Origin: Bacillota bacterium
GTDB lineage: Bacteria > Bacillota > Sulfobacillia > Sulfobacillales > Sulfobacillaceae
Direction of reading: 5' to 3'
Assembly (NCBI GenBank): GCA_021784595.1
Contig: JAJYHT010000008.1
Location: 29,448 to 93,447 of the forward strand
DNA length: 64,000 bases
Shown here one piece after another: positions 1 to 8,885 of this stretch (the stretch's first letter is position 1; each line of letters starts with the position of its first letter). The notes under the pieces are model-generated. The model did not search any database. It worked only from the letters and a program-made list of their open reading frames with translations, and had not been told where the DNA came from. The position numbers and the translations under genes were made by a program.

Positions 1-2
1 GG

Positions 3-650
3 ATACCCACCCTGGATCTGACGTCTGTGCCCGCGCCGTATCATGAGGCATCGGCCAAGATGTTTTTAGCGGCTCACCACGGACGCGGGCATATCATCAG
101 CCCCGACCCGCTGGTTATTCGCGTGCCTTCGCTTGCGCTCACCAGTCCCCGCCCGGGGTTTGCTTGCCATCTCATCTCCCAGAGCCCGATTCCCGATGGC
201 CCGTTGGAACTGATCGATGTAACCATTTCGTGTCCCCGTGGAGTGCAAGATCCCCATCTCGCGCGCCTGGACCAAATATTCAAGAAGGGGCCCGTTAGAC
301 GCGTGATTTTGACACGTCAGAGCCCCGAACAGAGCCTGAACGCCATTGCGCAAGCCTTGGACACCTTGTTGGATACTTTTCCTGAAATCCTCATAGCCAT
401 TGACGTCAATTCGTTTGGCTGGGATGCTGCCTCCCATTTTGCCGCAGAATATCCCCCAATCCTCCTGGATGGCATAGCAGACTCTGAATTGTGGCGTTTG
501 ATGGACTTAGCCCAAGTACTTCAACGGCCAGTATGGCTCGACGATTTCAGCCATCATCCCAAACCGGTTCCCGAATTGCCACAATATAAGATATTTGATC
601 CGCCTCCTGTGGATGTGCACCGCATCCCATTTTCCAGCAGATTTCGATAG
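3..650 (+). CDS. Hypothetical protein, 5' end beyond the window
   Basis: The reading frame is open from the left edge to the stop at 650. A GTG at 27 could start a 207-residue protein, but no Shine-Dalgarno sequence precedes it, so the gene more likely begins upstream. The visible part has no signal peptide or membrane segment and alternates hydrophobic strands (VRRVILTRQ, ILIAIDVNS) with helices, as a soluble alpha/beta enzyme would. I do not recognise the family. It lies 18 bases ahead of the rhodanese-like gene on the same strand, so the two are probably co-transcribed. Confidence 0.6.
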   Translation: MPTLDLTSVPAPYHEASAKMFLAAHHGRGHIISPDPLVIRVPSLALTSPRPGFACHLISQSPIPDGPLELIDVTISCPRGVQDPHLARLDQIFKKGPVRRVILTRQSPEQSLNAIAQALDTLLDTFPEILIAIDVNSFGWDAASHFAAEYPPILLDGIADSELWRLMDLAQVLQRPVWLDDFSHHPKPVPELPQYKIFDPPPVDVHRIPFSSRFR

Positions 651-668
651 CACAAGGGGGTAACCAAT

Positions 669-1265
669 TTGAGTGAGCTGGAAATTTTATCTACAAGGGA
701 AGCCAAAGCCTTTATTTGCCAAGGAGTGGCCATTGTCGACGTGCGCAGTCTTCGCTCCTATTGCCAAGGGCATATTGTGGGATCGCTGTCACTGCCCGGC
801 GGGCGTTATCAGCTCTCCCTTATGGCCACACAAAAAGAGTTGGCGGATCGCCGAGCCCTACTTATCGCCGATACGCCCACCACCGCCTATGAATCGGCCG
901 AAGAGCTGAGCAGCGCCCGGGTCGCTGTGGTGGGAGCCTGGGTCACGTCAAGCGAAGGTTTCCAGCATGCAGGCCTGCGGACCAAATTTTTAACTGGCCT
1001 CAAACGGGCACACATCCCGTCATATCTGGCAGCGCATCCTGACACCGTAGTTTTTGATATACGAGAACGTCATGAGAGCGATCAATTCCCCTTGCCGTGG
1101 CTTTGCCATTCTTCGCCGCTTTCCAGTTGGCCTCGGTCTCTACCCGCTGTCGACCCCGACGATGCCCTGCTGCTGTTCGCAGACGATGCGCACAGGCCTT
1201 TGTGGGCCGCATGGGCTCTGCTGCAATGGGGTTTTCAAAACATCGCCTATATTAAGGAGCACTGA
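669..1265 (+). CDS. Rhodanese-like protein with two degenerate domains
   Basis: This 198-residue protein starts at TTG 669, eight bases after the ribosome site AAGGGGG (654-660). The N-terminal half has the rhodanese signature VDVRSLRSYCQGHIVGS (about residues 24-40). The C-terminal half repeats the opening motif as VVFDIRERHE (about 126-135) and ends with the family's typical LLQWGFQNI element. Neither half shows the active-site loop with a catalytic Cys (C-x4-[RK]) at its expected place, so sulfur transfer is doubtful and a binding or regulatory role is possible. Its 3' end overlaps the convergent lipoprotein gene by 14 bases. Confidence 0.7.
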   Translation: MSELEILSTREAKAFICQGVAIVDVRSLRSYCQGHIVGSLSLPGGRYQLSLMATQKELADRRALLIADTPTTAYESAEELSSARVAVVGAWVTSSEGFQHAGLRTKFLTGLKRAHIPSYLAAHPDTVVFDIRERHESDQFPLPWLCHSSPLSSWPRSLPAVDPDDALLLFADDAHRPLWAAWALLQWGFQNIAYIKEH

Positions 1266-2289
1266 GCGCAACTGCCCGGACCACAGCCGGGTCGGGCACA
1301 ACAATCCCAAAGGAAGGGCCGAATCGACCCGTGCGCTGATTGAACCAGATGCCCTGCGAGGGCCCGTCCAGTATCACCAGCCAAGGAGTGCCCCGTCGTC
1401 CTACCACCACCATGGTTGCCTCTCTCGGCGAGGGCCAAGGAAGCATTTTGCTCCATTGTGGACGAGTGCCCCGGTAGGATACAAGTCCCTGCACCGTCAA
1501 TCCCCATAGCGGCCATCCAGGCAAAATAGCCAAAACCGCTCGGCGCACACCAGAAAATGAGTAGCGCATGGAATGACTGGCATTCTCGTGGGCGATCCAT
1601 TGCCCAAATCCTCGCTGTCCACTGGCATAAGGGATGATGGCGGTGCCCCGCGCAAATCCTACGGTGCCGGCGGGAGCCCCGCCAGAAAATATGGGGTAGG
1701 ATGGCCCATGGGCCGTGAGACCTATGATATAAGCACGGTGCGGATCTACTACAAAGGCAGACGGCATTCCCATAGGGCCCACAACCAGGGTGACAATTCC
1801 TTGAGGCAAAGACCGTCTCACCTTCTGCCAGCGGTTTTTTTCAAATCGCCAAACTTGGGCATGCGACGCTGAGGGAGTTTGGACTACGGCATAGAGTGCG
1901 CTCGACAACCAACGGATCGATAAAGCATCGTACGGAGCGGGCAACTGCGCATAAGGACGCACTTGTTGAGACCTTGTGATAGCAACGATATGGTGGCCTA
2001 AGGTAACCAAAATCTGGTGACTAGGGCCCGAAGTGACAATTTGGGTTTGGGCTACCAAACCTAATCTGCCCAGCTTGATGGGCCCCTCCTCGGGGTTTCC
2101 GGCCGCTGAGTAATGCCTCGCCCATAACCATTCGGCGCCCGCAGAACCGGGCGTCGCATAGAAAACGAACAAACTTTGGGGCTGAACCGACACCGAGCCA
2201 CATCCCGCAATGGTCAAGATCAAACATAACAATAAGAAGCCTTTTGCCGACCGACGACGGCAAAAGGCCTTAAATACGGTGCTGTTCAT
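1252..2289 (-). CDS. Predicted lipoprotein, propeller-like
   Basis: This is a 345-residue exported protein of unknown function. The N-terminus is a lipoprotein signal: basic RRRSAKG, a hydrophobic stretch, then lipobox I-A-G-C with Cys at about residue 30, predicting attachment to the outer face of the membrane. The mature part has repeated short strands with Gly/Trp-rich turns (GLTVQGLVSYRG, TPWLVILDG), suggesting a beta-propeller, though I cannot assign a family. Its ATG overlaps the yqeY stop as ATGA (2286-2289), so it is probably translated by coupling. A perfect 11-bp inverted repeat lies inside its signal-peptide codons (see 2239-2268). Confidence 0.7.
   Translation of the reverse strand: MNSTVFKAFCRRRSAKGFLLLCLILTIAGCGSVSVQPQSLFVFYATPGSAGAEWLWARHYSAAGNPEEGPIKLGRLGLVAQTQIVTSGPSHQILVTLGHHIVAITRSQQVRPYAQLPAPYDALSIRWLSSALYAVVQTPSASHAQVWRFEKNRWQKVRRSLPQGIVTLVVGPMGMPSAFVVDPHRAYIIGLTAHGPSYPIFSGGAPAGTVGFARGTAIIPYASGQRGFGQWIAHENASHSMRYSFSGVRRAVLAILPGWPLWGLTVQGLVSYRGTRPQWSKMLPWPSPREATMVVVGRRGTPWLVILDGPSQGIWFNQRTGRFGPSFGIVVPDPAVVRAVALSAP
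2239..2268 (-). terminator. Perfect 11-bp hairpin inside the lipoprotein start region
   Basis: GCCTTTTGCCG (2239-2249) and CGGCAAAAGGC (2258-2268) are perfectly complementary around an 8-base loop. On the minus strand the hairpin is followed by the T-rich CTTCTTATTGTT. It has the form of an intrinsic terminator or attenuator that would end most rpsU-yqeY transcripts shortly after the lipoprotein gene has begun. Termination activity is inferred. Confidence 0.5.
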
Positions 2290-2741
2290 ACCAACGAAGA
2301 CAGTTCTGCTTTCACCAATTCGGAGACTTGGCGTCCATCAGCCCGCCCGCGAGTTTTGGGCGCCAACCAAGCCATCACCTTGCCCATATCTTTAGGACTG
2401 GTTGCAGACACAGAAGACACAGCTTGCGAGACCAACACCCGCAATTCATCCGCAGTCAGAGGAGTTGGCAAATACTGAGACAGCAATTCCATCTCATGAT
2501 GCAATTTGTCTATTAAGTCCTGGCGCCCACTTCGCTCAAAGTCAGGCAAGGCATCACGACGTTCTTTGAGTTCTTTGGCAATGACCCCTAATATGCCATC
2601 GTCGTCCAAGGTAATGCGTTCGCTCCGGGTTTCGGCGGCCAATATGGCCGCCTTGATACCCCGAATAACAGTAAGGCGGGCTTGGTCCTTAGCCCGCATC
2701 GCTCCCTTGAGGTCTTCACTCAATTGTTCTCGCAGAGACAC
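2286..2741 (-). CDS. yqeY: YqeY / GatB-YqeY domain protein
   Basis: This 151-residue protein is full length for the family (about 148). It begins at GTG 2741, six bases after AAGGAGG. The start MSLREQLSEDLKGAMRAKD and the later YLPTPLTADELRVLV and PKDMGKVMAWL segments are typical of YqeY, a helical protein related to the C-terminal tail of the GatB subunit of tRNA amidotransferase. The family is thought to act on tRNA or translation, but its exact role is unknown. It follows rpsU by 11 bases, the standard rpsU-yqeY pair, and shares that promoter. Confidence 0.93.
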   Translation of the reverse strand: MSLREQLSEDLKGAMRAKDQARLTVIRGIKAAILAAETRSERITLDDDGILGVIAKELKERRDALPDFERSGRQDLIDKLHHEMELLSQYLPTPLTADELRVLVSQAVSSVSATSPKDMGKVMAWLAPKTRGRADGRQVSELVKAELSSLV

Positions 2742-2752
2742 AAGAGACCTCC

Positions 2753-2929
2753 TTACTTTACGCGTTTTTTTCTTGCGGCCTCAGATTTTTTCTTACGTCG
2801 CACACTGGGTTTTTCATAATGCTCGTGGCGTCGGGCCTCCGCGAGCACCCCAGCCTTTTGAATTTGGCGCTTGAAGCGACGGAGCGCGCTTTCCAAACTC
2901 TCATTTTTGCCAACCTTGACTTCTGACAT
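2753..2929 (-). CDS. rpsU: 30S ribosomal protein S21
   Basis: A 58-residue basic protein of the small ribosomal subunit that helps select mRNA during initiation. The start [19 protein letters not shown] and the Lys/Arg-rich tail ([13 protein letters not shown]) are diagnostic. ATG 2929 is chosen because the purine run GGGAGGGAGACA lies just before it; a GTG 18 bases upstream would turn that ribosome site into codons. A strong sigma-A-type promoter sits at 2976-3005. The gene heads the rpsU-yqeY-lipoprotein unit. Confidence 0.96.
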   Translation of the reverse strand: MSEVKVGKNESLESALRRFKRQIQKAGVLAEARRHEHYEKPSVRRKKKSEAARKKRVK

Positions 2930-2975
2930 TGTCTCCCTCCCCTCCACCCGAACGGGTCGGGGTAAGCTTCCCTCT

Positions 2976-3005
2976 ATTATACGGGGCTAAAGGAAATTGT
3001 GTCAA
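2976..3005 (-). promoter_or_regulatory. Sigma-A promoter of rpsU-yqeY
   Basis: On the minus strand a perfect -35 TTGACA (3000-3005) is separated by 18 bases from a perfect -10 TATAAT (2976-2981). Transcription would begin about 40 bases before the rpsU start. It separates the rpsU unit from the upstream rsmE/zinc-ribbon genes. Confidence 0.85.
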
Positions 3006-3029
3006 ACTGTCCTAAGGCGCGGCAAACCG

Positions 3030-3179
3030 TTACCAGGGGCGATACAAATGCCCGTACTTGGTGACACACTCCTTGCATAATGTGCTTTCTAAAAACCCCG
3101 ACGCCAAGGAGGCCGAATGACGTTTAACCACAGGTTTATGACAAATATCGCAAAATTTAAGTTCGATTAATTTACCCAC
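3030..3179 (-). CDS. Small zinc-ribbon protein
   Basis: A 49-residue protein with two Cys pairs, CDIC near residues 10-13 and CKEC near 34-37, likely binding one zinc. GTG 3179 is preferred because GGAGG lies seven bases upstream; starts further upstream would read that site as coding and overlap rsmE. It follows rsmE on the same strand and ends 25 bases before the rpsU -35 box. The fold resembles small zinc-beta-ribbon proteins found next to translation genes, but I cannot name a function. Confidence 0.65.
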   Translation of the reverse strand: MGKLIELKFCDICHKPVVKRHSASLASGFLESTLCKECVTKYGHLYRPW

Positions 3180-3258
3180 CCTAGGTCCTCCTTCCATGAC
3201 CCTAGGATGACCACCAATGGGATTCGTCAGTCTAGCATTGTTGACCAAAAGTGGAAGT

Positions 3259-3981
3259 CTAACCTCTGATGCCACCCCGTGCATTCAAGAGTGCCAAAAT
3301 CGTTACCGTGGCAAATGCACCAGCGTTTTCAGCACGAAACACATGATTGCCCAACGATGCCGAAATGAACCCCGCGCTGGTTAAAGCCTCTTTATCGCTT
3401 GGCGCCAATCCTCCCTCGGGACCGACCACCAAAGCAATCCGATGCGTTTGTTGCACTGTTTGAACCAACAAAGCCTCTGATATCAGAGGCGAATAAGGGT
3501 CCAACATAATGCCCACCGCATCCGCAGGCAATGCGATGGCTTGCACCGTTTGCAGAGCATGAATTTTAGGTACCTTTGCGCCCAGGCACTGTTCGGTGGC
3601 CTCTTTAGCAATCGTTGTCCACCGTTGCATTTTGTTAGGCGATATGCTGCGCACCTGGGAACGCTCCGTCACGATAGGAAAGAATTCGGCCACTCCAGCT
3701 TCAGTGGCCCGCTCAACCACCTCGGAGAAATGATCTTGTTTCAACAGCGATTGATACAACGCAATATCAGCCGCCAGTGGCAAAACAGCCGGCAGCGGGC
3801 GCAGCAAACGCACCGTACCGCTTTCGGTCAATTGGCCCTCAAAAACTTCTTGGGCCACTTTGATCTCTACGGAATCCCCTTTATTGCGACGCATTACCCG
3901 CCCTAGGTAGTGCTGCTGGTCGTCGTTGAGCAACACCAGGTCACCGTGACGCTGATCATCTTCGCACACCAAACGGATCAT
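3259..3981 (-). CDS. rsmE: 16S rRNA m3U1498 methyltransferase RsmE
   Basis: A 240-residue SPOUT-class methyltransferase that methylates N3 of U1498 in 16S rRNA using S-adenosylmethionine. A PUA-like N-terminal domain (MIRLVCEDDQ...GRVMRRNKGDSVEI) precedes the knotted SPOUT domain, visible in VVGPEGGLAPSDKEAL and SLGNHVFRAENA. ATG 3981 is chosen because it overlaps the prmA stop as ATGA (3978-3981); longer starts would run into prmA. The prmA-rsmE pair is standard downstream of dnaJ in Firmicutes. Confidence 0.95.
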   Translation of the reverse strand: MIRLVCEDDQRHGDLVLLNDDQQHYLGRVMRRNKGDSVEIKVAQEVFEGQLTESGTVRLLRPLPAVLPLAADIALYQSLLKQDHFSEVVERATEAGVAEFFPIVTERSQVRSISPNKMQRWTTIAKEATEQCLGAKVPKIHALQTVQAIALPADAVGIMLDPYSPLISEALLVQTVQQTHRIALVVGPEGGLAPSDKEALTSAGFISASLGNHVFRAENAGAFATVTILALLNARGGIRG

Positions 3982-4850
3982 CGGGTTGCCTCCAGCGCCA
4001 CCCAGCCCTCCCGCCGCTCTATCCAAGCCACCTGGTAGAACGTTGGGCCCAACGCGGCTAAAACTTCTTCTAGCCGATCGTCAACAATTCCCGACAACAC
4101 CAAACGCGCTGTGGGAGTTGCATATTGTATTACATGGCTCCATTCTGCCACAATAATTTCTGTAATCAAGTTCATGACAATCAAGTCAAACGTCTGGAGC
4201 TCGACTTGGCTCAACGTCCCACTAACCACCTCGACTGTCACCCCATTTCGCCTGATGTTGCTGGCCAAGGCTGTTAAAGCCACGGGATCGGGCTCGACTG
4301 CCACCACCTTTGCCGCTCCTGCCTTGGCTGCTGCAATCGCCAGCACACCAGAGCCTGACCCTAGGTCCAACACGCGCTGGCCCAGCACCGGGTGCACTAG
4401 TATCCGTTGGAGACACATCTGGGTCGTGGCATGAGTCCCGGTACCAAAGGCCATGCCGGGGTCCAGCCAAATGGTGCGCTGTTCGGGAAACGGCGAGGCA
4501 CGATGCCAAGCAGGCATAATGACACGGTCGGACACGACGATCGGAACGTAATACTGCTTCCAATTGTTTTCCCAATCCTCGGCCTTCACTGAGGCAAAAG
4601 ACGCTTGTGCTCCAAATCGCGCGAGAATCGCCTCCTGACGCCACTCCCACCTGTCATCAGAAAGAAAATAAGCTCGCACAAAGGGTTCCCCAGCTGGCAG
4701 ACGAATATCAGCAAACGGGCTGTCGACAACCAGCCCGTCTTCCCATTGAAGCCCATCAGCACCAATCCCATACAAAAAATCCTGCGCCTCTTCCAGTGCC
4801 TTTGGATCGGCCACCAGGATGGTGACTTCCCAATACGACAACGGCGGCAT
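3978..4850 (-). CDS. prmA: Ribosomal protein L11 methyltransferase
   Basis: A 290-residue enzyme that methylates ribosomal protein L11. The N-terminal domain begins SYWEVTILVADPKALEEAQ and recognises L11. The C-terminal Rossmann methyltransferase has the SAM loop LDLGSGSGVLAIAAAKAGA and the catalytic-region motif VMNLITEII (NxxxxxI type). ATG 4850 lies one base past the dnaJ stop; the ORF upstream of it would overlap dnaJ. Gene order dnaJ-prmA-rsmE supports the call. Confidence 0.95.
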   Translation of the reverse strand: MPPLSYWEVTILVADPKALEEAQDFLYGIGADGLQWEDGLVVDSPFADIRLPAGEPFVRAYFLSDDRWEWRQEAILARFGAQASFASVKAEDWENNWKQYYVPIVVSDRVIMPAWHRASPFPEQRTIWLDPGMAFGTGTHATTQMCLQRILVHPVLGQRVLDLGSGSGVLAIAAAKAGAAKVVAVEPDPVALTALASNIRRNGVTVEVVSGTLSQVELQTFDLIVMNLITEIIVAEWSHVIQYATPTARLVLSGIVDDRLEEVLAALGPTFYQVAWIERREGWVALEATR

Positions 4851-4851
4851 A

Positions 4852-5967
4852 TTAGCGGCCCAAGGCATCTTTGACCTTGCGTAAAATGCTTTTATCTTCC
4901 GGCAGCACATTTTCCTGCCGCATTTCGGCCCACATATGCAACACTTCACGTTCGCGATGGTTGAGGTGCGTCGGTACGGTGACCTGGACCCTGACGTTAA
5001 GCGACCCTCGGCTTGCCATATTCCCGAGTCTAGGCAATCCCTGGCGTGCCATTTTGAACACAGTGCCGGTTTGGGTGCCGGGGGGAATATGCAATGGCTC
5101 CTCGCCCTTTAACCCTTGAACCGTGATGTCGGCGCCCAGGGCTGCTTGAGCAAATCCGATCGGCACATCGCACCACAAATCGTCTCCCTCGCGACTAAAT
5201 TTGTCGCTCTCTTTCACGTGAATGAAGACAATCAGATCGCCGGCCGGACCACCCCTCTGACCCGCACCGCCTTCACCACTGACCCGCAACCGTGTCCCCT
5301 CGTCCACCCCTGGGGGAACTTGCACGGTAAGGCGCTTTTCGGCTCGGATTTGGCCTCGCCCACCGCACTGAGTACAGGGATGCGGGACGTAGCGACCAGT
5401 CCCGCGACACCGCGAACAGGTTTCCACTTGCCGAATGCGTCCCAAAAAACTTTCCCGAATACGTTCTACTTGGCCAGTCCCGCGGCATTGCGGACACGTC
5501 TCAAGACGGGTGCCAGGCTCAGCTTGGTTGCCATGGCAATGAGGACAAATCTCATCTCGCACCAAGCGCACTTCTTGCTCGACGCCGTCTACCACGTCTT
5601 CAAGCTCGATCGTCAAGTCGTAACGAAGGTCCGGTCCCCGTTCTGGCCCCGACCGCCGAGACTGGGTGGCACCGCCGAAAAACATATCAAAAATATCTCC
5701 AAACCCGCTAAAACCAAAATCAGCTCCCCCAGCAGGGCCAGCTCCCGCCGCCTGATGGCCGAATTGGTCATATCGAGCCCGTTTTTCTGGATCCGATAAA
5801 ACTTGATAGGCTTCGTTAAGCTCTTTGAATTGTTCCTCGGCTTGGGTATTGCCAGGATTGGCATCTGGATGATGCTTGGCTGCCAATCGTCGGAACTGCT
5901 TTTTGATTTCGTCTGGGGAAGCCCCGCGACTAACTCCCAACACTTCATAATAATCCCGTTTCGCCAT
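4852..5967 (-). CDS. dnaJ: Chaperone DnaJ (Hsp40)
   Basis: A 371-residue type I DnaJ, co-chaperone that delivers substrates to DnaK and stimulates its ATPase. The J domain carries HPD at residues 33-35. A Gly/Phe-rich linker ([19 protein letters not shown]) follows, then four zinc motifs ([32 protein letters not shown]) and the C-terminal substrate domains. The ribosome site GGGGAGGG precedes ATG 5967 by nine bases. It follows grpE by only 27 bases; the usual dnaK between them is absent here. Confidence 0.97.
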   Translation of the reverse strand: MAKRDYYEVLGVSRGASPDEIKKQFRRLAAKHHPDANPGNTQAEEQFKELNEAYQVLSDPEKRARYDQFGHQAAGAGPAGGADFGFSGFGDIFDMFFGGATQSRRSGPERGPDLRYDLTIELEDVVDGVEQEVRLVRDEICPHCHGNQAEPGTRLETCPQCRGTGQVERIRESFLGRIRQVETCSRCRGTGRYVPHPCTQCGGRGQIRAEKRLTVQVPPGVDEGTRLRVSGEGGAGQRGGPAGDLIVFIHVKESDKFSREGDDLWCDVPIGFAQAALGADITVQGLKGEEPLHIPPGTQTGTVFKMARQGLPRLGNMASRGSLNVRVQVTVPTHLNHREREVLHMWAEMRQENVLPEDKSILRKVKDALGR

Positions 5968-5994
5968 GAATGACTTCCCTCCCCTGCTTGAACG

Positions 5995-6588
5995 TTATTC
6001 CGGTTGCTCGGATTCTACAGGTCCTTCAGAAACCTTGACCATGCTGGCGCGCAACACGCGTTCCTTCCACCGAAACCCTTTCATCAATTCTTCCACTATC
6101 ATTCCCTCGGGAAGATCGCTTGCCACCCTCTGTACCGCTTCATGCAAACGGGGATCAAACATTTGGCCCGTCGAATCAATGGCTTCAACACCTTGGCGCG
6201 CTAACGCCTCGTTAAACCCTTTTAGCGTCATTTCCAGGCCTACCCGCCATGACTTGGCATCGCCATCGTTGGGCATAAACTTCAAGGCACGCTCTAAATT
6301 ATCGTACACTGGCAACAGATCAGACAGAATGGAGCCTACCACATAGGCCTTGATATCTTCTCGTTCGCGATCAATGCGCCGCCGAAAATTGTCAAAGTCC
6401 GCCTGCAGTCTTACTAAGTGATCGTAGCGGTCTTGCGCTATCGCCTCCCAATCAGTTTGCGGCTCTTCACCCAGGGCGTCTTCCGCACCTTCGATGGGAT
6501 TGACCTCACTACCCTCATCTGAATCCTTCATTTCGCTCATCTCGGCATCCGTCATCTTGTCACCATCACGAAACGACTCCGCATCCAT
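5995..6588 (-). CDS. grpE: Nucleotide exchange factor GrpE
   Basis: A 197-residue protein that releases ADP from DnaK. An acidic, probably disordered N-terminus of about 45 residues leads into a long helix (DHLVRLQADFDNFRRRIDRERED) and the C-terminal beta domain with the family signature GQMFDPRLHEAV...VEELMKGFRWKERVLR. ATG 6588 is preceded by AAGGAGG. It lies 21 bases after hrcA in the CIRCE-controlled operon. Confidence 0.96.
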   Translation of the reverse strand: MDAESFRDGDKMTDAEMSEMKDSDEGSEVNPIEGAEDALGEEPQTDWEAIAQDRYDHLVRLQADFDNFRRRIDREREDIKAYVVGSILSDLLPVYDNLERALKFMPNDGDAKSWRVGLEMTLKGFNEALARQGVEAIDSTGQMFDPRLHEAVQRVASDLPEGMIVEELMKGFRWKERVLRASMVKVSEGPVESEQPE

Positions 6589-6609
6589 AAGTCGGTATCC
6601 TCCTTGCTG

Positions 6610-7629
6610 CTACGCCCATTTAAGAGCGCGAGACAGTTCTTCTGATACAATTTCCAAAGTGGTCATCACGTGCGCATATTGCATCCTCTTGGGGCCAATA
6701 ACGGACACTTGACCCACCACCTGTCCGCGCACCTGATAGGTGGCGGTTACCACGCTGCAATCCCAAATCGCATCGACGGTTGATTCTTGACCGATGATAA
6801 CATGGATATGCTCCGAATCCTGCACCGTATTGTGAAGCAATTGCTCCACCGCATCGTCCCGTTCCAAAAACCCTAATACGCGCTGTACCTTACTGACATC
6901 CCTAAACTCGGGGTATTTCAAAATATTCAAAGGCCCGGCAAGCGTCACCCTGTCCTCACTGAGACGCCATTCTGACATCCATGCCAAAAGCGTTTCCCAT
7001 AACCCATGGTAGCGCTCGACATCTGACGACAGGGGATCCAGTATGCGATCTTTCAATTCATTGATTGGAATGCCCCGAAATTCGCGGGAAAATTCTTTTG
7101 CCAGCCACCCCAATTCCTCAAAGCTGAGTTCCTCAGGCAAGGATACGGCGCGGTTTTCCACCATTCCGGAGTCGGTCGAAACCACCAACAGCAAGGTCCC
7201 GGGCTGCAATTGCATCACGCGTATCTCGCCTAGTCGCGCATCGCTAACCGGGGGACCCACCACTACCGACGGATAAGCCGTCATATCCGACACCATTCGT
7301 GCGGTTTGATGAATGAACCAAGCAATTTCACGCACTGGAGCCTGAAATGCCAAGCGTACCCGATGAACGATATCATGCGTCACCATAGGTCTTTGCATCA
7401 ATTCATCCACATAATACCGATATCCCCGGTCTGATGGAACCCGTCCCGCAGACGTGTGGGGTTGTTCTAGAAATCCGAGCTCTTCTAAATCTGCCATCTC
7501 GTTGCGAATGGTCGCCGAACTAATGCCAAGTCCATATTTCTTGGCTAAGGTGCGCGAGCCTACCGGTTCCGCGGAAGCAATATAATCGTCAATCAGAGTG
7601 CCTAAGATTCTCCGTTTTCGTGCATCCAT
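6610..7629 (-). CDS. hrcA: Heat-inducible transcription repressor HrcA
   Basis: A 339-residue repressor that binds CIRCE. The N-terminal winged helix contains GISSATIRNEMADLEELGFL (about residues 35-54), followed by PHTSAGRVPSDRGYRYYVDELM, the most conserved block of the family. The GAF-like middle and dimerisation parts follow. ATG 7629 is preceded by GGAGGGC. A perfect CIRCE element lies 28 bases upstream, so HrcA should repress its own operon; folding by chaperonin is the known sensor in other bacteria. Confidence 0.97.
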   Translation of the reverse strand: MDARKRRILGTLIDDYIASAEPVGSRTLAKKYGLGISSATIRNEMADLEELGFLEQPHTSAGRVPSDRGYRYYVDELMQRPMVTHDIVHRVRLAFQAPVREIAWFIHQTARMVSDMTAYPSVVVGPPVSDARLGEIRVMQLQPGTLLLVVSTDSGMVENRAVSLPEELSFEELGWLAKEFSREFRGIPINELKDRILDPLSSDVERYHGLWETLLAWMSEWRLSEDRVTLAGPLNILKYPEFRDVSKVQRVLGFLERDDAVEQLLHNTVQDSEHIHVIIGQESTVDAIWDCSVVTATYQVRGQVVGQVSVIGPKRMQYAHVMTTLEIVSEELSRALKWA

Positions 7630-7656
7630 CGGTCTGCCCTCCGTTCAACGCAGGAC

Positions 7657-7683
7657 TTAGCACTCTAGCTACAGGAGTGCTAA
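7657..7683 (-). promoter_or_regulatory. CIRCE operator (HrcA binding site)
   Basis: TTAGCACTC (7657-7665), nine spacer bases, then GAGTGCTAA (7675-7683). Both arms match the CIRCE consensus at every position. It lies between the -10 box and the hrcA start, where bound HrcA would block transcription of hrcA-grpE-dnaJ and possibly prmA-rsmE. Confidence 0.97.
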
Positions 7684-7695
7684 TGTATATTGAAA

Positions 7696-7725
7696 ACCAT
7701 AGCACCCGGGCGTTTTGTGTGTCAA
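7696..7725 (-). promoter_or_regulatory. Sigma-A promoter of the hrcA operon
   Basis: On the minus strand the -35 TTGACA (7720-7725) is separated by 18 bases from a -10-like TATGGT (7696-7701), immediately before CIRCE. The -35 box overlaps the hemW stop codon (7722-7724), so the two units are packed without a true intergenic gap. Confidence 0.7.
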
Positions 7726-8885
7726 GAAATTCCGTCAGCCACAAAATACCGAAACACGTAATTTGCGACATCCCATCCACGTTCTGACAAGCGCACCGTG
7801 CGGGCATCGTTGACAATCAACCCTAAGCCTTGGAGATGCTCCAACGTTTTTGCAAACACTTCATCGGACAAGCGGTCAAACCTTTCCTGAAACCGGTGCT
7901 TGGCCACGCCTGATCGTCGCCGCAATCCAAGCCACATATATTCTCTCATCTGTTCGTCAAATGACAGCGTCTCCTCACCTTCAATAACCGAGTCCCCTGC
8001 AGCTTGCGCCAGCATATATCGCCTAACTCCGCGAAGGGTCCACCATCGCCGATTGGCATGAAACGAATGAGCGCCGGCTCCTAGTCCCAAGTAGCTGTTG
8101 AAGGTCCAATACAGTTGATTGTGCAAGGATTCCCGCCCTGGTTGCGCCCAATTCGAAATTTCATACTGCTGATATCCCTGGGGAGTGAGAATCGCAGCTG
8201 CCCAATCGGCCATATCCGCCACATTATCCTCTTCAGGCAGCAGGAGTGCGCCGCGCTTGACGCCATCGGCCAACGGCGTCCCCGCTTCCACTTGCAGCCG
8301 GTAGAGAGATAGGTGGTCGGGTTGGAGACTAACTAAGGCCCTTAAAGTTTCCTGCCATTGTGTGAGGGTGTGGCCCGGCAATCCATAAATGGCGTCCAAA
8401 TTGAAATTTTCAATTCCTGCGCTTTTGGCCCAGTCCACCGCTCGATAAATGTCATCCACCCCATGAATGCGGTTTAAAGCCTTTAGATGATGGTCCTGCA
8501 TGGCTTGGGCGCCGATCGACAGACGGTTCACGCCTGCCTCTTTGAAAGCAGCCAGGCGGTCCAAGTCCACGGTCCCAGGATTGGATTCCAAGGTAATCTC
8601 GAGACCTGCCAAACTCCCGACCCTGCTGATGACGGATGCTAAAAACTTCTCAATCAGCGGCGGATCGACCAATGACGGTGTGCCGCCGCCAAAAAATATC
8701 GAAACCAGCCGCCCTTTGGGCAATGTCGCCTGCATCCACTGCTGTGTCACAGCTTGCATATATTGCGGATGCTGGTCAGGACCCATATGCGTAACGGTGT
8801 TGAAGTCACAGTACGTACAACGCGCCTGGCAAAAGGGAATATGCACGTATAGACCCCAGTCATCCAGACAGAACTCCGTGCTCAT
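7722..8885 (-). CDS. hemW: Heme chaperone HemW (radical SAM)
   Basis: A 387-residue radical-SAM protein of the HemN/HemW group. The [4Fe-4S] motif is C19-x3-C23-x2-C26 ([11 protein letters not shown]). The extra Cys two residues later that marks true coproporphyrinogen oxidase HemN is replaced by Phe, so this is the heme-trafficking type HemW. The GGGTPS SAM motif follows. ATG 8885 overlaps the lepA stop as ATGA. The lepA-hemW-hrcA order is conserved in Firmicutes. Confidence 0.92.
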   Translation of the reverse strand: MSTEFCLDDWGLYVHIPFCQARCTYCDFNTVTHMGPDQHPQYMQAVTQQWMQATLPKGRLVSIFFGGGTPSLVDPPLIEKFLASVISRVGSLAGLEITLESNPGTVDLDRLAAFKEAGVNRLSIGAQAMQDHHLKALNRIHGVDDIYRAVDWAKSAGIENFNLDAIYGLPGHTLTQWQETLRALVSLQPDHLSLYRLQVEAGTPLADGVKRGALLLPEEDNVADMADWAAAILTPQGYQQYEISNWAQPGRESLHNQLYWTFNSYLGLGAGAHSFHANRRWWTLRGVRRYMLAQAAGDSVIEGEETLSFDEQMREYMWLGLRRRSGVAKHRFQERFDRLSDEVFAKTLEHLQGLGLIVNDARTVRLSERGWDVANYVFRYFVADGIS

